From Candidatus Blautia faecipullorum (GTDB taxonomy: Bacteria > Bacillota > Clostridia > Lachnospirales > Lachnospiraceae): a stretch of DNA of 46,508 nt. Shown here piece by piece: positions 8,253 through 16,708 of the stretch; position 1 is the first letter of the stretch; each line of letters opens with the position of its first letter. The notes under the pieces were generated by a model. The model worked only from the letters and a program-made list of their open reading frames with translations, made no database searches and was not told the origin of the DNA. The stretch spans positions 1 to 46,508 of the forward strand of contig DXEG01000025.1 in NCBI GenBank assembly GCA_019115125.1, read 5' to 3'. Both the position numbers and the translations under genes were made by a program.

Positions 8253-10382
8253 ATGAAGAAAATTGTGATTATCGGAGCCAATGATTTTCAGAGGCCCCTG
8301 ATACAGAAAGCCAAAGCGATGGGATATGAAACCCATGTGTTCGCATGGAGGGAGGGCGCCACAGGCGCCGCTGACGCCGATCATTTTTATGAGATCAGCA
8401 TCACAGAAAAAGAAAAAATACTGGAGATCTGCCGGGATATCCGCCCGGACGCGGCGACGACGATCGGGTCGGACCTGGCGAATATAACAGTGCAGTATCT
8501 TGCGGAAAAGCTGGGACTTCCGGGAAACAGCCGGGAGTGCATCCTGAATTCCACAAACAAGTACGCAATGCGGCAGGCTTTTCAAAGAGCGGGTGTTCCG
8601 GTGCCGTATTTCCGGCTTGTCTCAGAAGGAGATAAGATTTTTCCGGAAACATATCCGGTGATCGTAAAGCCCACAGACCGTTCAGGCAGCCGGGCCATTA
8701 CCAGAGTGGAACGGCCGGAGGAGCTGGAGGCGGCGGTCCGGGGCGCGGTCAGCCAGTCCTTCGAAAAAAAGGCCATTGTAGAAGAATACATTCAGGGAGC
8801 GGAGTATAGTGTGGAAACTATCAGCTTCCGGGGCCGTCATACCTGTCTGGCCATCACAAAAAAATTTACAACAGGAAATCCTCATTATATAGAAGTGGGA
8901 CATCTGCAGCCGGCCCCCTTGCCGGAAGAGCTGCAGGAAAAGGTAAAAAGGACGGTTTTTCAGGCGCTGGACGCTCTGGGGATAGAAATGGGCGCGGGCC
9001 ACAGCGAGCTGCGCATTGACCGGAAGGGACAGGTGCGGATCATTGAGATCGGCTCCAGAATGGGCGGAGACTGTATTGGCTCTGATCTGGTGCCTCTTTC
9101 CACAGGCTACGACTTTACAGGTATGGTGGTGGATACGGCGGCGGGAAATCCTCCTGTGTTCACAGAAAAGGAATCCCATATTTCCGCGGTGCGCTTTATC
9201 GTCAGCGAGAATGATCTGCGGCTTCTGGAGGATATCAGGAGAAATCATCCTCAATATCTGAAAAAAGTGGTGCTGGAGGAGGAACTCCGGTATACAGGGA
9301 TTGTGGACAGCGGCTCCAGACCGGGATTTTTCATTCTTCAGACAGATACAATGGAGGAAATGGAGGGGCTGCTTCACCACGGCCCCTGGGAGAATCCGGT
9401 GGATATTTATGAAACGCCGGTGCAGAGACTCCGTTTCCATGAGGAAGGAGACGGAAACGTCTTCTATATGAAGAGGGACGATCTGCTGCCCTATTCCTTT
9501 GGAGGAAATAAGGTGCGGTTTGCCCGCAGGTTTATAGAGGATATGCAGAGAGAGCGCTGCGACAGTATGATCATTTATGGAAATTATCATTCCAATCTCT
9601 GCCGTATTCTGGCTTCCCTCTGTCATGAGCTGAAGCTGCCCTGCTATATGATACACAACACAGAGGATGTAAAGGACACCGGGGAGACCTGCAACAGCCG
9701 CATCATCCGGAGTATGGGAGTGACAGAGATTCCCTGCGCCAAGACGGGCATTGCGGGAGCAGTGCAGAGAGCCATGGACGAATTGACAGAAAAAGGATAT
9801 CGTCCCTATTATATCTACGGAAATACAAAAGGGGAGGGAAAAGAATGGGTTCCCATGGAAGCCTATGAGGAGGCTTACGGAGAGATATGCTCTTATGAAA
9901 AACGTACGGGGATCCGTTTCGATTATATTTTCCTTGCGTCCAGCACCAACGCCACCCAGTCAGGACTTCTGGCAGGAAGCCTGAAAGCGGGGGACGGAAG
10001 AAAAATCGTAGGAATCTCTGTATCCAGAAATGAGAAGCGGGGAATAGAGGTGATCCGCCGCAATCTGGAAGAATACGCGGAAAAATTCGGATGGGAGCTT
10101 CCGGAGGATTATGGAGAACAGATCCTTTTTACCGCGGATTATATGGAGGGCGGATACGGCGCGTTTTCCGAAAATACAGCCGAAATCATCCGCCGGGTAT
10201 ATGGAAGCGACGGGATTTCCCTGGATATGACCTATACAGGAAAGGCATTTTATGGTATGGTAAAGTATCTGGAAGAAAATAAAATCCGGGACAAAAACAT
10301 CCTTTTCCTCCACACAGGAGGAACGCCTTTGTTTTTTGATTTCCTGGAACAGGAGGATGGATTACAGTCATGCGCAAACTGA
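8253..10382 (+). CDS. ATP-grasp ligase fused to a fold-type-II PLP enzyme (D-cysteine desulfhydrase/ACC deaminase-like)
   Basis: This 709-residue fusion has two parts. Residues 1-380 are an ATP-grasp protein: N-terminal nucleotide-fold start KKIVIIGAN, VIVKPTDRSGSR near 136-147, VEEYIQGAEYS near 176-186, and metal-site EIGSRMGGD near 265-273. Residues about 387-705 match the ACC deaminase/D-cysteine desulfhydrase family: GGNK with PLP lysine Lys420, HSN at 446-448, YTGKA at 661-665 and LHTGG at 686-690. The usual glycine-rich phosphate loop reads SSTNAT (563-568), which is atypical. ATP-grasp enzymes join a carboxylate to an amine; the PLP half may make or trim the amino-acid substrate. It overlaps the next ATP-grasp gene by 13 bases. 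The substrate is unknown; acylation of the module's aminosugar is inference. Confidence 0.85.
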   Translation: MKKIVIIGANDFQRPLIQKAKAMGYETHVFAWREGATGAADADHFYEISITEKEKILEICRDIRPDAATTIGSDLANITVQYLAEKLGLPGNSRECILNSTNKYAMRQAFQRAGVPVPYFRLVSEGDKIFPETYPVIVKPTDRSGSRAITRVERPEELEAAVRGAVSQSFEKKAIVEEYIQGAEYSVETISFRGRHTCLAITKKFTTGNPHYIEVGHLQPAPLPEELQEKVKRTVFQALDALGIEMGAGHSELRIDRKGQVRIIEIGSRMGGDCIGSDLVPLSTGYDFTGMVVDTAAGNPPVFTEKESHISAVRFIVSENDLRLLEDIRRNHPQYLKKVVLEEELRYTGIVDSGSRPGFFILQTDTMEEMEGLLHHGPWENPVDIYETPVQRLRFHEEGDGNVFYMKRDDLLPYSFGGNKVRFARRFIEDMQRERCDSMIIYGNYHSNLCRILASLCHELKLPCYMIHNTEDVKDTGETCNSRIIRSMGVTEIPCAKTGIAGAVQRAMDELTEKGYRPYYIYGNTKGEGKEWVPMEAYEEAYGEICSYEKRTGIRFDYIFLASSTNATQSGLLAGSLKAGDGRKIVGISVSRNEKRGIEVIRRNLEEYAEKFGWELPEDYGEQILFTADYMEGGYGAFSENTAEIIRRVYGSDGISLDMTYTGKAFYGMVKYLEENKIRDKNILFLHTGGTPLFFDFLEQEDGLQSCAN

Positions 10383-11557
10383 TGATTCTTGGAGCCAGCT
10401 ATTCGCAGCTTCCTTTGTATGAGGCGGCCCGACGGCTGGGCGTTTCCACTGTGGCAGTCAGCACCCCGGGAGACTGGCCGGGCTTCCAGGCTGCCGACGA
10501 GTTTTCCTATACAGATATCTCCGATCCCCAGGCGGTCCTCGCGGCGGCGGAGAAGTTCAAAATCGACGGTATCGCTACCTGCTGTCTGGACGCGGGCGTG
10601 CGCTCTATCGGCTATGTGTGCGAGCATATGGGGCTGAATGGAATGACGGCAGAGGCAGCGGAGATCAGCGGAAATAAATATAAAATGAAGGAGGCCTTCC
10701 AAAAAGGCGGAGTACGCTGCGCCCGGCATATCTGTGTCAGGGACAGAACCGAGCTTGAGGATGCTCTGGAGCAGCTTGCCTTTCCGGTGGTGGTAAAGGC
10801 AGTGGATCTCATGGGAAGCCGGGGGATCTTCCGCTGCAATACAAGAGAAGAGGCCCTTGCCAATTATGAAAAAACCATGGCGGCCACCCGGAAGGATTAC
10901 TGTCTCGTGGAGGAGTTTATTGAGGGCGAGATCCTGGGATGCGAGGCTATGATATCCAACGGGGAGCTTCTTTACTGCCTGCCCAATAATATCGAAGCCT
11001 ATCAGAGCCATGTCCCCACGCCGGTGGGACACTCCGTTCCCTACAGGAAGCTGGACGCTCTGGGCGGAGAGGTGGAGCGGCAGGTACGGCTTGCCATCAA
11101 AGCCACGGGAATAGACAACTGCCCTGTAAACTGCGATCTCATCGAGAAGGACGGGCTCATCTATGTGATCGAGATTACAGGACGGGCGGGAGGGACCTGC
11201 CTGCCGGAGATGGTGGGCCTGTATTACGGGATTGATTATTACGAGGCGATCGCCCGCCTGGCCCTCTCCATGGAGCCGGAAAAAATGTTTCGGGAGGACG
11301 CACCCCATACCGCCAATTTATCCAGAACACTGACCTCCGGAAGAAACGGCGTTGTAAAAGCAGTCCACAATAGAAACGAGAAGGCGGCCGATCTTGTGGA
11401 TCTTTCTTTTAATATCAAGCCGGGTGATTCTGTGAGACGGTATGAAAACGGGATCGACCGCATCGGCCAGGTGATCCTCACCGGAAAGGATCTGGACGCC
11501 TGTGAAAAGCGGCTGGAAGAGATTTTGTCGAAAATAAACATTGAATTTACGGAATGA
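10370..11557 (+). CDS. ATP-grasp domain carboxylate-amine ligase
   Basis: The 395-residue protein has the ATP-grasp order: N-terminal Rossmann-like start LMILGASYSQLPLYEAA, FPVVVKAVDLMGSRGI in the ATP-binding lobe, LVEEFIEGEI, and metal-binding EITGRAGGTC near residues 264-273. It resembles PurK/biotin-carboxylase-like ligases of secondary metabolism and not a housekeeping enzyme. It overlaps the upstream ATP-grasp/PLP fusion by 13 bases, so the two probably act together, for example in two successive acylations or as partners. Downstream are a flippase-like pair, a polyprenyl-phosphate glycosyltransferase and a sugar aminotransferase, so the amine acceptor could be an aminosugar. This link is inferred from context. 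Confidence 0.85.
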   Translation: MRKLMILGASYSQLPLYEAARRLGVSTVAVSTPGDWPGFQAADEFSYTDISDPQAVLAAAEKFKIDGIATCCLDAGVRSIGYVCEHMGLNGMTAEAAEISGNKYKMKEAFQKGGVRCARHICVRDRTELEDALEQLAFPVVVKAVDLMGSRGIFRCNTREEALANYEKTMAATRKDYCLVEEFIEGEILGCEAMISNGELLYCLPNNIEAYQSHVPTPVGHSVPYRKLDALGGEVERQVRLAIKATGIDNCPVNCDLIEKDGLIYVIEITGRAGGTCLPEMVGLYYGIDYYEAIARLALSMEPEKMFREDAPHTANLSRTLTSGRNGVVKAVHNRNEKAADLVDLSFNIKPGDSVRRYENGIDRIGQVILTGKDLDACEKRLEEILSKINIEFTE

Positions 11558-11572
11558 TTGTGAGAGAATAAC

Positions 11573-11956
11573 ATGAGAAATAGTGCTGCTTCAAAAAAAA
11601 GCATTTACTTTTTGCTGCATATCAGCCTTTTGTTCAGCTCCCTCAGCGGAGTCTGTTCAAAAATGGCCTCCCGGCATACCGGAAATATTTTTTCTCTTGA
11701 GTTTGTATTCTGGTTCGGCCTGGTATTTGTCATTATGTTCGGATACGCGGTGATCTGGCAGCAGATCCTCAAAAGGATGCCGCTGACCGTAGCCTACGCC
11801 AACCGCCCTGTGACGCTGATCTGGGGAATTGTCTGGGGAGCGCTTCTTTTCGGAGAGAAGATCACCTGGAATATGATCGCGGGGGCGGCAGTGATCTTTG
11901 CGGGAATTTACCTGGTGACAGGGGATCATACGGAGAAGGGCGGTGAGAGCTTATGA
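11573..11956 (+). CDS. Small EamA/SMR-type membrane protein, possible flippase subunit 1
   Basis: The 127-residue protein has about four hydrophobic segments and the size of an SMR or ArnE-like subunit (half of an EamA transporter). The LIWGIVWGALLFGEKITW segment and the end AGIYLV are typical of the family. Its stop overlaps the start of the next gene, which encodes a similar protein of 114 residues. The pair thus looks like an ArnE/ArnF-type heterodimer, which moves undecaprenyl-phosphate aminoarabinose across the membrane in Gram-negatives. Placement next to a GtrB/ArnC-like transferase and an aminosugar gene supports a lipid-linked sugar flippase. Export of another small molecule cannot be excluded. 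Confidence 0.8.
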   Translation: MRNSAASKKSIYFLLHISLLFSSLSGVCSKMASRHTGNIFSLEFVFWFGLVFVIMFGYAVIWQQILKRMPLTVAYANRPVTLIWGIVWGALLFGEKITWNMIAGAAVIFAGIYLVTGDHTEKGGESL

Positions 11957-12297
11957 GCCGTCTGCAGATATCTGTGTGTATTCTGCTTTTATCAGTGTTT
12001 ATTTCATCGGTTTCCCAGATTATCCTGAAAAAAGCCGCCGGAAAAACCTATGACAGCGCGCTGAAGGAATATCTGAATCCAATGGTGATCGGGGCCTACG
12101 GAATGTTTTTCTGTTCAGTGATTCTCACGATGCTTGCGCTGAAATACGTGCCGCTGTCCATGTCGCCTATTATTGAATCCACGGGCTATATTTTTGTGTC
12201 GGTGATGGGCTACTTTTTTCTGAAAGAAAGGTTTACCAGGCGAAAGCTGGCCGGATTTGCTCTGATCCTTGCGGGGATCGTTATATTTAATCTGTAG
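11953..12297 (+). CDS. Small EamA/SMR-type membrane protein, possible flippase subunit 2
   Basis: This 114-residue protein has four predicted membrane segments. It shows an SMR/EamA-like centre (PLSMSPIIESTGYIFVSVMG) and a typical ending, FFLKERFTRRKLAGFALILAG, close in style to ArnF. Its ATG lies inside the last codons of the preceding half-transporter gene, so the two are very likely made in fixed ratio. The proposed role is as the partner of that protein in flipping an undecaprenyl-phosphate-linked sugar to the outer face. The nearest functional analogue known to me is ArnE/ArnF; in Gram-positives GtcA-type proteins usually do this job. Confidence 0.82.
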   Translation: MSRLQISVCILLLSVFISSVSQIILKKAAGKTYDSALKEYLNPMVIGAYGMFFCSVILTMLALKYVPLSMSPIIESTGYIFVSVMGYFFLKERFTRRKLAGFALILAGIVIFNL

Positions 12298-12382
12298 CGT
12301 CCCGGACGGAGGAGATGAGAAGACCTGAGCTGTTTAGGATTGCGAAGAAAACTACCATAGAAGGAAATGAGGAACGAAGAAG

Positions 12383-13357
12383 ATGTTGGTATCCATTGTC
12401 ATACCCTGTTATAATTCAGAGCACACTATCGGTAAGGTGGTTGAGCTGGCGATAGAAGAATTTGAGAAGCTGGATGATTATGAGTGTGAGTTCGTGCTGG
12501 TGAACGATTATTCCAGGGACGGCACTTGGAATTCCATCCATAAGCTGACACAGAAATATCCCAACGTAAAGGGGATCAATCTGGCCAAGAATTTTGGGCA
12601 GCACAACGCCATCATGGCGGGAATGAATTATACAGAAGGAGATCTGATCCTGGGGATGGACGACGATATGCAGAATCATCCCTCGCAGATTCCGCAATTC
12701 CTTGATAAGATGCAGGAGGGCTACGATATTGTTTTCGGCGTGTTTAAGCAGAGAAAATTTTCCTGGTTCAAGAATCTGACAGGATCCGTCAGCCGTTTTC
12801 TTCTCTGGCATCTTCTGGACCGTCCGAAGCATATACAGATGAGCAGCTTCTGGTGCTGCCGCCGCTATGTGCGGGACGAGGTGATAAAATACGACGGATA
12901 CAATACCTTTCTGCAGGTGTTGTTTTTCCGTACTTCCCACAACATTGCAAATATTGAGATCGAGCATTTTGAGCGGGAGGTAGGAAGCTCTAATTATAAC
13001 TTCCGCAGAGGGCTGAAGCTGTTTTTGTCCTGTCTTAATTTTACGGTGATCCCGCTGCGGGCGGCGACGCTTTTTGGAACTCTGTTTTCGGCGGCGGGGC
13101 TTATCGGAGCGGTGATCGTATTTATCCGGAAGCTTCTGGATCCCTCCGTTGCCATCGGCTGGTCATCCCTGATGTGCGGGATGCTGGCTCTGTTCGGGTT
13201 CAGCTTCCTGATGCTTGGGATTATCGGGGAATATCTGGGAAAACTGATGCTGAATGTGAATAAGACGCCTCAGTATGTGATCCGGGAGAAAGAAAATATT
13301 AAACCGGATACTCAGAAAAACAACGTCAGAAAAGAGGTCTCGGATCATGAAAATTGA
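12383..13357 (+). CDS. Polyprenyl-phosphate glycosyltransferase (GtrB/ArnC/CsbB-like GT2)
   Basis: The 324-residue protein starts with a GT2 fold (LVSIVIPCYNSE) and has the metal-binding acidic cluster DDD at 93-95 in GMDDDMQNHP. Two membrane segments lie near residues 230-255 and 268-292. This is the layout of DPM1/GtrB/ArnC/CsbB enzymes, which transfer a sugar from a nucleotide donor to undecaprenyl phosphate on the inner face. The neighbours suggest the sugar: an aminotransferase gene overlaps its 3' end by 11 bases, so the donor could be dTDP-Fuc4N or its acylated form. A YfhO-type GT-C protein at 27385 could be the outer-face acceptor enzyme. No other GtrB-type gene is in the window. Confidence 0.9.
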   Translation: MLVSIVIPCYNSEHTIGKVVELAIEEFEKLDDYECEFVLVNDYSRDGTWNSIHKLTQKYPNVKGINLAKNFGQHNAIMAGMNYTEGDLILGMDDDMQNHPSQIPQFLDKMQEGYDIVFGVFKQRKFSWFKNLTGSVSRFLLWHLLDRPKHIQMSSFWCCRRYVRDEVIKYDGYNTFLQVLFFRTSHNIANIEIEHFEREVGSSNYNFRRGLKLFLSCLNFTVIPLRAATLFGTLFSAAGLIGAVIVFIRKLLDPSVAIGWSSLMCGMLALFGFSFLMLGIIGEYLGKLMLNVNKTPQYVIREKENIKPDTQKNNVRKEVSDHEN

Positions 13358-14477
13358 TTTTAACAGGCCCGCCATCGTAGGCAGGGAACTGGAATATATA
13401 AAGGACGCGGTGGATCAGGGAATGCTTTGCGGAGACGGCAAATATACGAAGCTCTGTTCCGCCTGGATGCGGGAGCATTTTCATGTGAATCAGGTGTTTC
13501 TCACCACCTCCTGTACCCACGCTCTGGAGATGGCGGCCTTTCTCTGCGATATCCAGCCAGGGGATGAGGTGATCATGCCCTCTTACACCTTTGTTTCCAC
13601 GGCGGACGCTTTTGTACTCCGCGGGGCGAAGATCGTGTTTGTGGATATCCGCCCGGATACCATGAATCTGGATGAGAAGCTGATCGAGCAGGCCATTACA
13701 GACAAAACAAGGGCCATCGTACCGGTTCATTACGCGGGCGTCGCCTGCGAGATGGATACGATCATGGATATCGCCCGCAGATATCATCTGAAGGTGGTGG
13801 AGGACGCCGCTCAGGGAGTGGAAGCCTATTACCACGGAAAAGCTCTCGGGACCATAGGAGATTTCGGCTGTTACAGCTTCCATGAGACGAAGAATTATAC
13901 TATGGGAGAGGGCGGCGCCATTGTTTTCCAGGATAATGCTTACCAGGAAAAGGCGGAGATCCTGAGAGAAAAGGGAACGGACAGAAGTAAGTATTTCCGC
14001 GGGCAGGTGGACAAATACAGGTGGATCGATTACGGCTCCTCCTATCTGCCAAGCGAGATGAACGCCGCTTATCTTTACGCGCAGCTTGAAGAGTGTGAGA
14101 AGATCAACCGGAAGCGCCATCAGATTTACGATTATTACCATGAGAATCTGAGGGAGCTGGAATTTGAAGGGAAAATTCAGAGACCCTTCGTGCCGGACGG
14201 GATCGAACATAACGCTCATATGTATTACATTAAGGTGAAGGATCTTGAGACCAGGAGCAGGCTGATCGCCTATCTGAAGGAAAACGGGATCTACAGCGCC
14301 TTTCACTATGTGCCGCTCCACAGCTCCCCCGCGGGAGAGAAGTTCGGCAGATTCAGCGGAGAGGACGTATATACCACCAGGGAAAGCGAACGCCTTCTGA
14401 GGCTTCCCATGTTCTACAACCTTTCTATGGAGGACGCGGCGTATATTGTAGAAAAGATTTTATGCTTTGATTTTTGA
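13347..14477 (+). CDS. wecE: dTDP-4-amino-4,6-dideoxygalactose transaminase (WecE-like, DegT/DnrJ/EryC1 family)
   Basis: The 376-residue protein resembles E. coli WecE closely over its whole length as I recall that sequence, sharing blocks such as LCGDG, IQPGDEVIMPSYTFVSTA, VPVHYAGVACEMDTIM, EDAAQGV, FRGQVDKY and YTTxESERLLRLP. The PLP lysine is Lys182 in HETKN. WecE aminates dTDP-4-keto-6-deoxyglucose (the RfbB product) to dTDP-Fuc4N, using glutamate. No wecD-like N-acetyltransferase is in the window; instead two ATP-grasp genes lie upstream. Its start overlaps the glycosyltransferase gene and its stop abuts the carboxypeptidase gene, so the block is one operon. A related 4-aminotransferase giving Qui4N is the main alternative. 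Confidence 0.92.
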   Translation: MKIDFNRPAIVGRELEYIKDAVDQGMLCGDGKYTKLCSAWMREHFHVNQVFLTTSCTHALEMAAFLCDIQPGDEVIMPSYTFVSTADAFVLRGAKIVFVDIRPDTMNLDEKLIEQAITDKTRAIVPVHYAGVACEMDTIMDIARRYHLKVVEDAAQGVEAYYHGKALGTIGDFGCYSFHETKNYTMGEGGAIVFQDNAYQEKAEILREKGTDRSKYFRGQVDKYRWIDYGSSYLPSEMNAAYLYAQLEECEKINRKRHQIYDYYHENLRELEFEGKIQRPFVPDGIEHNAHMYYIKVKDLETRSRLIAYLKENGIYSAFHYVPLHSSPAGEKFGRFSGEDVYTTRESERLLRLPMFYNLSMEDAAYIVEKILCFDF

Positions 14478-14491
14478 CGGAGGATAGTCTG

Positions 14492-15802
14492 ATGATAAAA
14501 AAAGTATGGCGTGCCGCCGTTCTGGGACTGGCGCTTTTTCTGGGTTCCGGAACGACCGTCCAGGCCGTAACTGTAAATTTCGGAACAGCCGCCGCGGTGG
14601 CTACAGATAACATCCAGGGCTGGCCAAAAGCCCCTGAGACAGCTTCGGAAACGGCTGTTCTGATCGACGCGGATACAGGAGCCGTTCTATATGATAAGGG
14701 AATGGACGAGTACCGTTATCCCGCCAGCACCACGAAGATCATGACGCTGCTGGTAGCCGTGGAGAACAGCTCTCCCCGGGACACGGTAACATTTACGGAA
14801 ACCGGAGTCCGGGACGTCACCTGGGACAGCAGCAATATCGGCATGAAGCTTGGAGAGACTATCACCATGAAGGACTGCTGGTATGCGGCTATCATCGAGT
14901 CCGCCAATGAGGTGTGCGCCCAGATCGCGGAAACAGTAGGCGGCACAGAGGCGGAATTTATCAATATGATGAATGAAAAGGCAAAGGCCCTGGGCTGCAG
15001 CAGAACTCATTTTGCCAATGCCGGAGGGCTGCCGGACGCAAATCATTATACCACGGCCCATGACCTGGCGAAGATCATGAGAGCAGGGCTGAGCAACGCC
15101 AGATTCCGCAAGGTGATCAGCGGGGTAAATTACACCATTCCCGCCACGAATCTCAGCGAAGCCAGGGGAATGCACACGCATATGCCTCTTATGGCAAAAG
15201 AATCCAACCTTTACTATGAGGGCTGCATCGGCGGAAAAACAGGCTCCACCCAGGACGCGGGACATACTCTTGTAGTTGCGGCGGAAAGGAACGGCCGCAC
15301 ATATATCGCCGTTACTATGCGGACGCCGGATCTGGGAATGAACTGCACGGATTCCATTGCTCTTTTTGACTATGCCTTCAATAATTTTGATTCCATAGAC
15401 GTAAACGGAACAAAGATGACGGTGCCTAAAGGCGTAACCGTCAGCGGCCTGACTACAGAAACTATGGAAAAAGGCGGAAATACCTTCAATCAGTATTATT
15501 ATAACGGACAGTTTGTGGGATACGCCCAGGCTTCTTCCGTTACGCCCACAGCCGCCGGCAGTCAGGCTGATCCGGCTGCCTCTGAGAGCGGAGAAAATAC
15601 CGCGGCGGTGCAGACCGCCCAGGGGGAAGAGAACGGACAGGCTGTGCAGGACAATACTTCTCAGGAAACAGGAGAAACCGTGGCAGATGAAGAGGAATCA
15701 GAGGGGCTTTCCCATACGGCGAAATATCTTCTGATCGCCATGGGCGCTATGGGAGTGCTTCTGATCGCGCTTCTGATCGCCCTGTATATCAAAAACGGCT
15801 GA
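14492..15802 (+). CDS. D-alanyl-D-alanine carboxypeptidase (DacF/PBP5-like), membrane-anchored
   Basis: I chose the ATG at 14492, eight bases after GGAGG; an upstream in-frame TTG at 14474 overlaps the previous stop and lacks a better site. The protein (436 residues) has a signal peptide to about residue 25 and the three active-site motifs of the S11 family: STTK at 79-82, SAN at 137-139 and KTG at 249-251. A PBP5-C-like region and an Ala/Glu/Thr-rich linker follow, then a C-terminal membrane span. It trims the terminal D-Ala of stem peptides and so limits crosslinking. Its place inside the polysaccharide operon may tie wall maturation to glycan attachment. A paralogue on the minus strand at 31960 has lost these residues. 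Confidence 0.95.
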   Translation: MIKKVWRAAVLGLALFLGSGTTVQAVTVNFGTAAAVATDNIQGWPKAPETASETAVLIDADTGAVLYDKGMDEYRYPASTTKIMTLLVAVENSSPRDTVTFTETGVRDVTWDSSNIGMKLGETITMKDCWYAAIIESANEVCAQIAETVGGTEAEFINMMNEKAKALGCSRTHFANAGGLPDANHYTTAHDLAKIMRAGLSNARFRKVISGVNYTIPATNLSEARGMHTHMPLMAKESNLYYEGCIGGKTGSTQDAGHTLVVAAERNGRTYIAVTMRTPDLGMNCTDSIALFDYAFNNFDSIDVNGTKMTVPKGVTVSGLTTETMEKGGNTFNQYYYNGQFVGYAQASSVTPTAAGSQADPAASESGENTAAVQTAQGEENGQAVQDNTSQETGETVADEEESEGLSHTAKYLLIAMGAMGVLLIALLIALYIKNG

Positions 15803-15827
15803 TTGCAATAATAAGGAGGACGTATAT

Positions 15828-16706
15828 ATGAAAGGAATTATTTTGGCGGGAGGCTCCGGAACAAGATTATATCCGCTGACAAAGGCGATCTCAAAACAGA
15901 TCATGCCTGTTTATGACAAGCCGATGATCTATTATCCATTATCCACCCTGATGCTTTCCGGGATCCGGGAAGTGCTGATCATATCCACACCGAGAGATCT
16001 TCCGGTATTTCGTGAGCTCCTGGGGGACGGAGCCCAGTTGGGAATGAAATTTGAATACGCGGTGCAGGAGCAGCCCAGAGGGCTGGCGGACGCCTTTATC
16101 ATCGGCGCGGACTTCATCGGCTCCGACGCGGTGGCGCTTGTGCTGGGCGACAATATCTTTTACGGGCAGAGCTTTACAAAGGTGCTGCGCAGTGTTTATG
16201 AGCGCACGGAGAATGAAAAGGGCGCCACGATCTTCGGTTATTATGTGAGAGATCCCAGAGAGTACGGAGTTGTGGAGTTCGACGAGACGGGAAAGGCTCT
16301 CTCCATCGAGGAGAAGCCGGAGCATCCGAAGTCCAACTATGCTGTGCCGGGACTTTACTTCTATGACAACGACGTTGTGGAGATCGCGAAAAATGTGAAG
16401 CCCTCCGCGAGAGGCGAGATCGAGATCACCAGCATCAATAACGAATACCTGAGAAGAGGAACCCTGAAGGTGGAGACTCTGGGACGGGGCTTCGCGTGGC
16501 TGGATACCGGAAATCACGATTCTCTTCTGGACGCGGCGGATTTTGTGGCCGCGTTCCAGAAGCGTCAGGGCTTATATATTTCCTGTATTGAGGAAATTGC
16601 CTACAAACGCGGATTTATCACAAAAGAGCAGTTGGTGGAGCTGGCTCAGCCGCTTCTGAAAACTGCCTATGGAAAATATCTGATCGAGATTGCGGAGGGA
16701 TTATAA
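15828..16706 (+). CDS. rfbA: Glucose-1-phosphate thymidylyltransferase
   Basis: RfbA makes dTDP-glucose from dTTP and glucose-1-phosphate, the entry step for both dTDP-rhamnose and dTDP-aminosugars. The 292-residue length is standard. Diagnostic segments are [17 protein letters not shown] at the N-terminus, [47 protein letters not shown] and the ending region [10 protein letters not shown]. The ATG has a strong AAGGAGG. It is followed after two bases by rfbC. Its distance from rfbB, with the aminosugar block between, suggests that block was inserted into or assembled within a rhamnose operon. Confidence 0.98.
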   Translation: MKGIILAGGSGTRLYPLTKAISKQIMPVYDKPMIYYPLSTLMLSGIREVLIISTPRDLPVFRELLGDGAQLGMKFEYAVQEQPRGLADAFIIGADFIGSDAVALVLGDNIFYGQSFTKVLRSVYERTENEKGATIFGYYVRDPREYGVVEFDETGKALSIEEKPEHPKSNYAVPGLYFYDNDVVEIAKNVKPSARGEIEITSINNEYLRRGTLKVETLGRGFAWLDTGNHDSLLDAADFVAAFQKRQGLYISCIEEIAYKRGFITKEQLVELAQPLLKTAYGKYLIEIAEGL

Positions 16707-16708
16707 AA

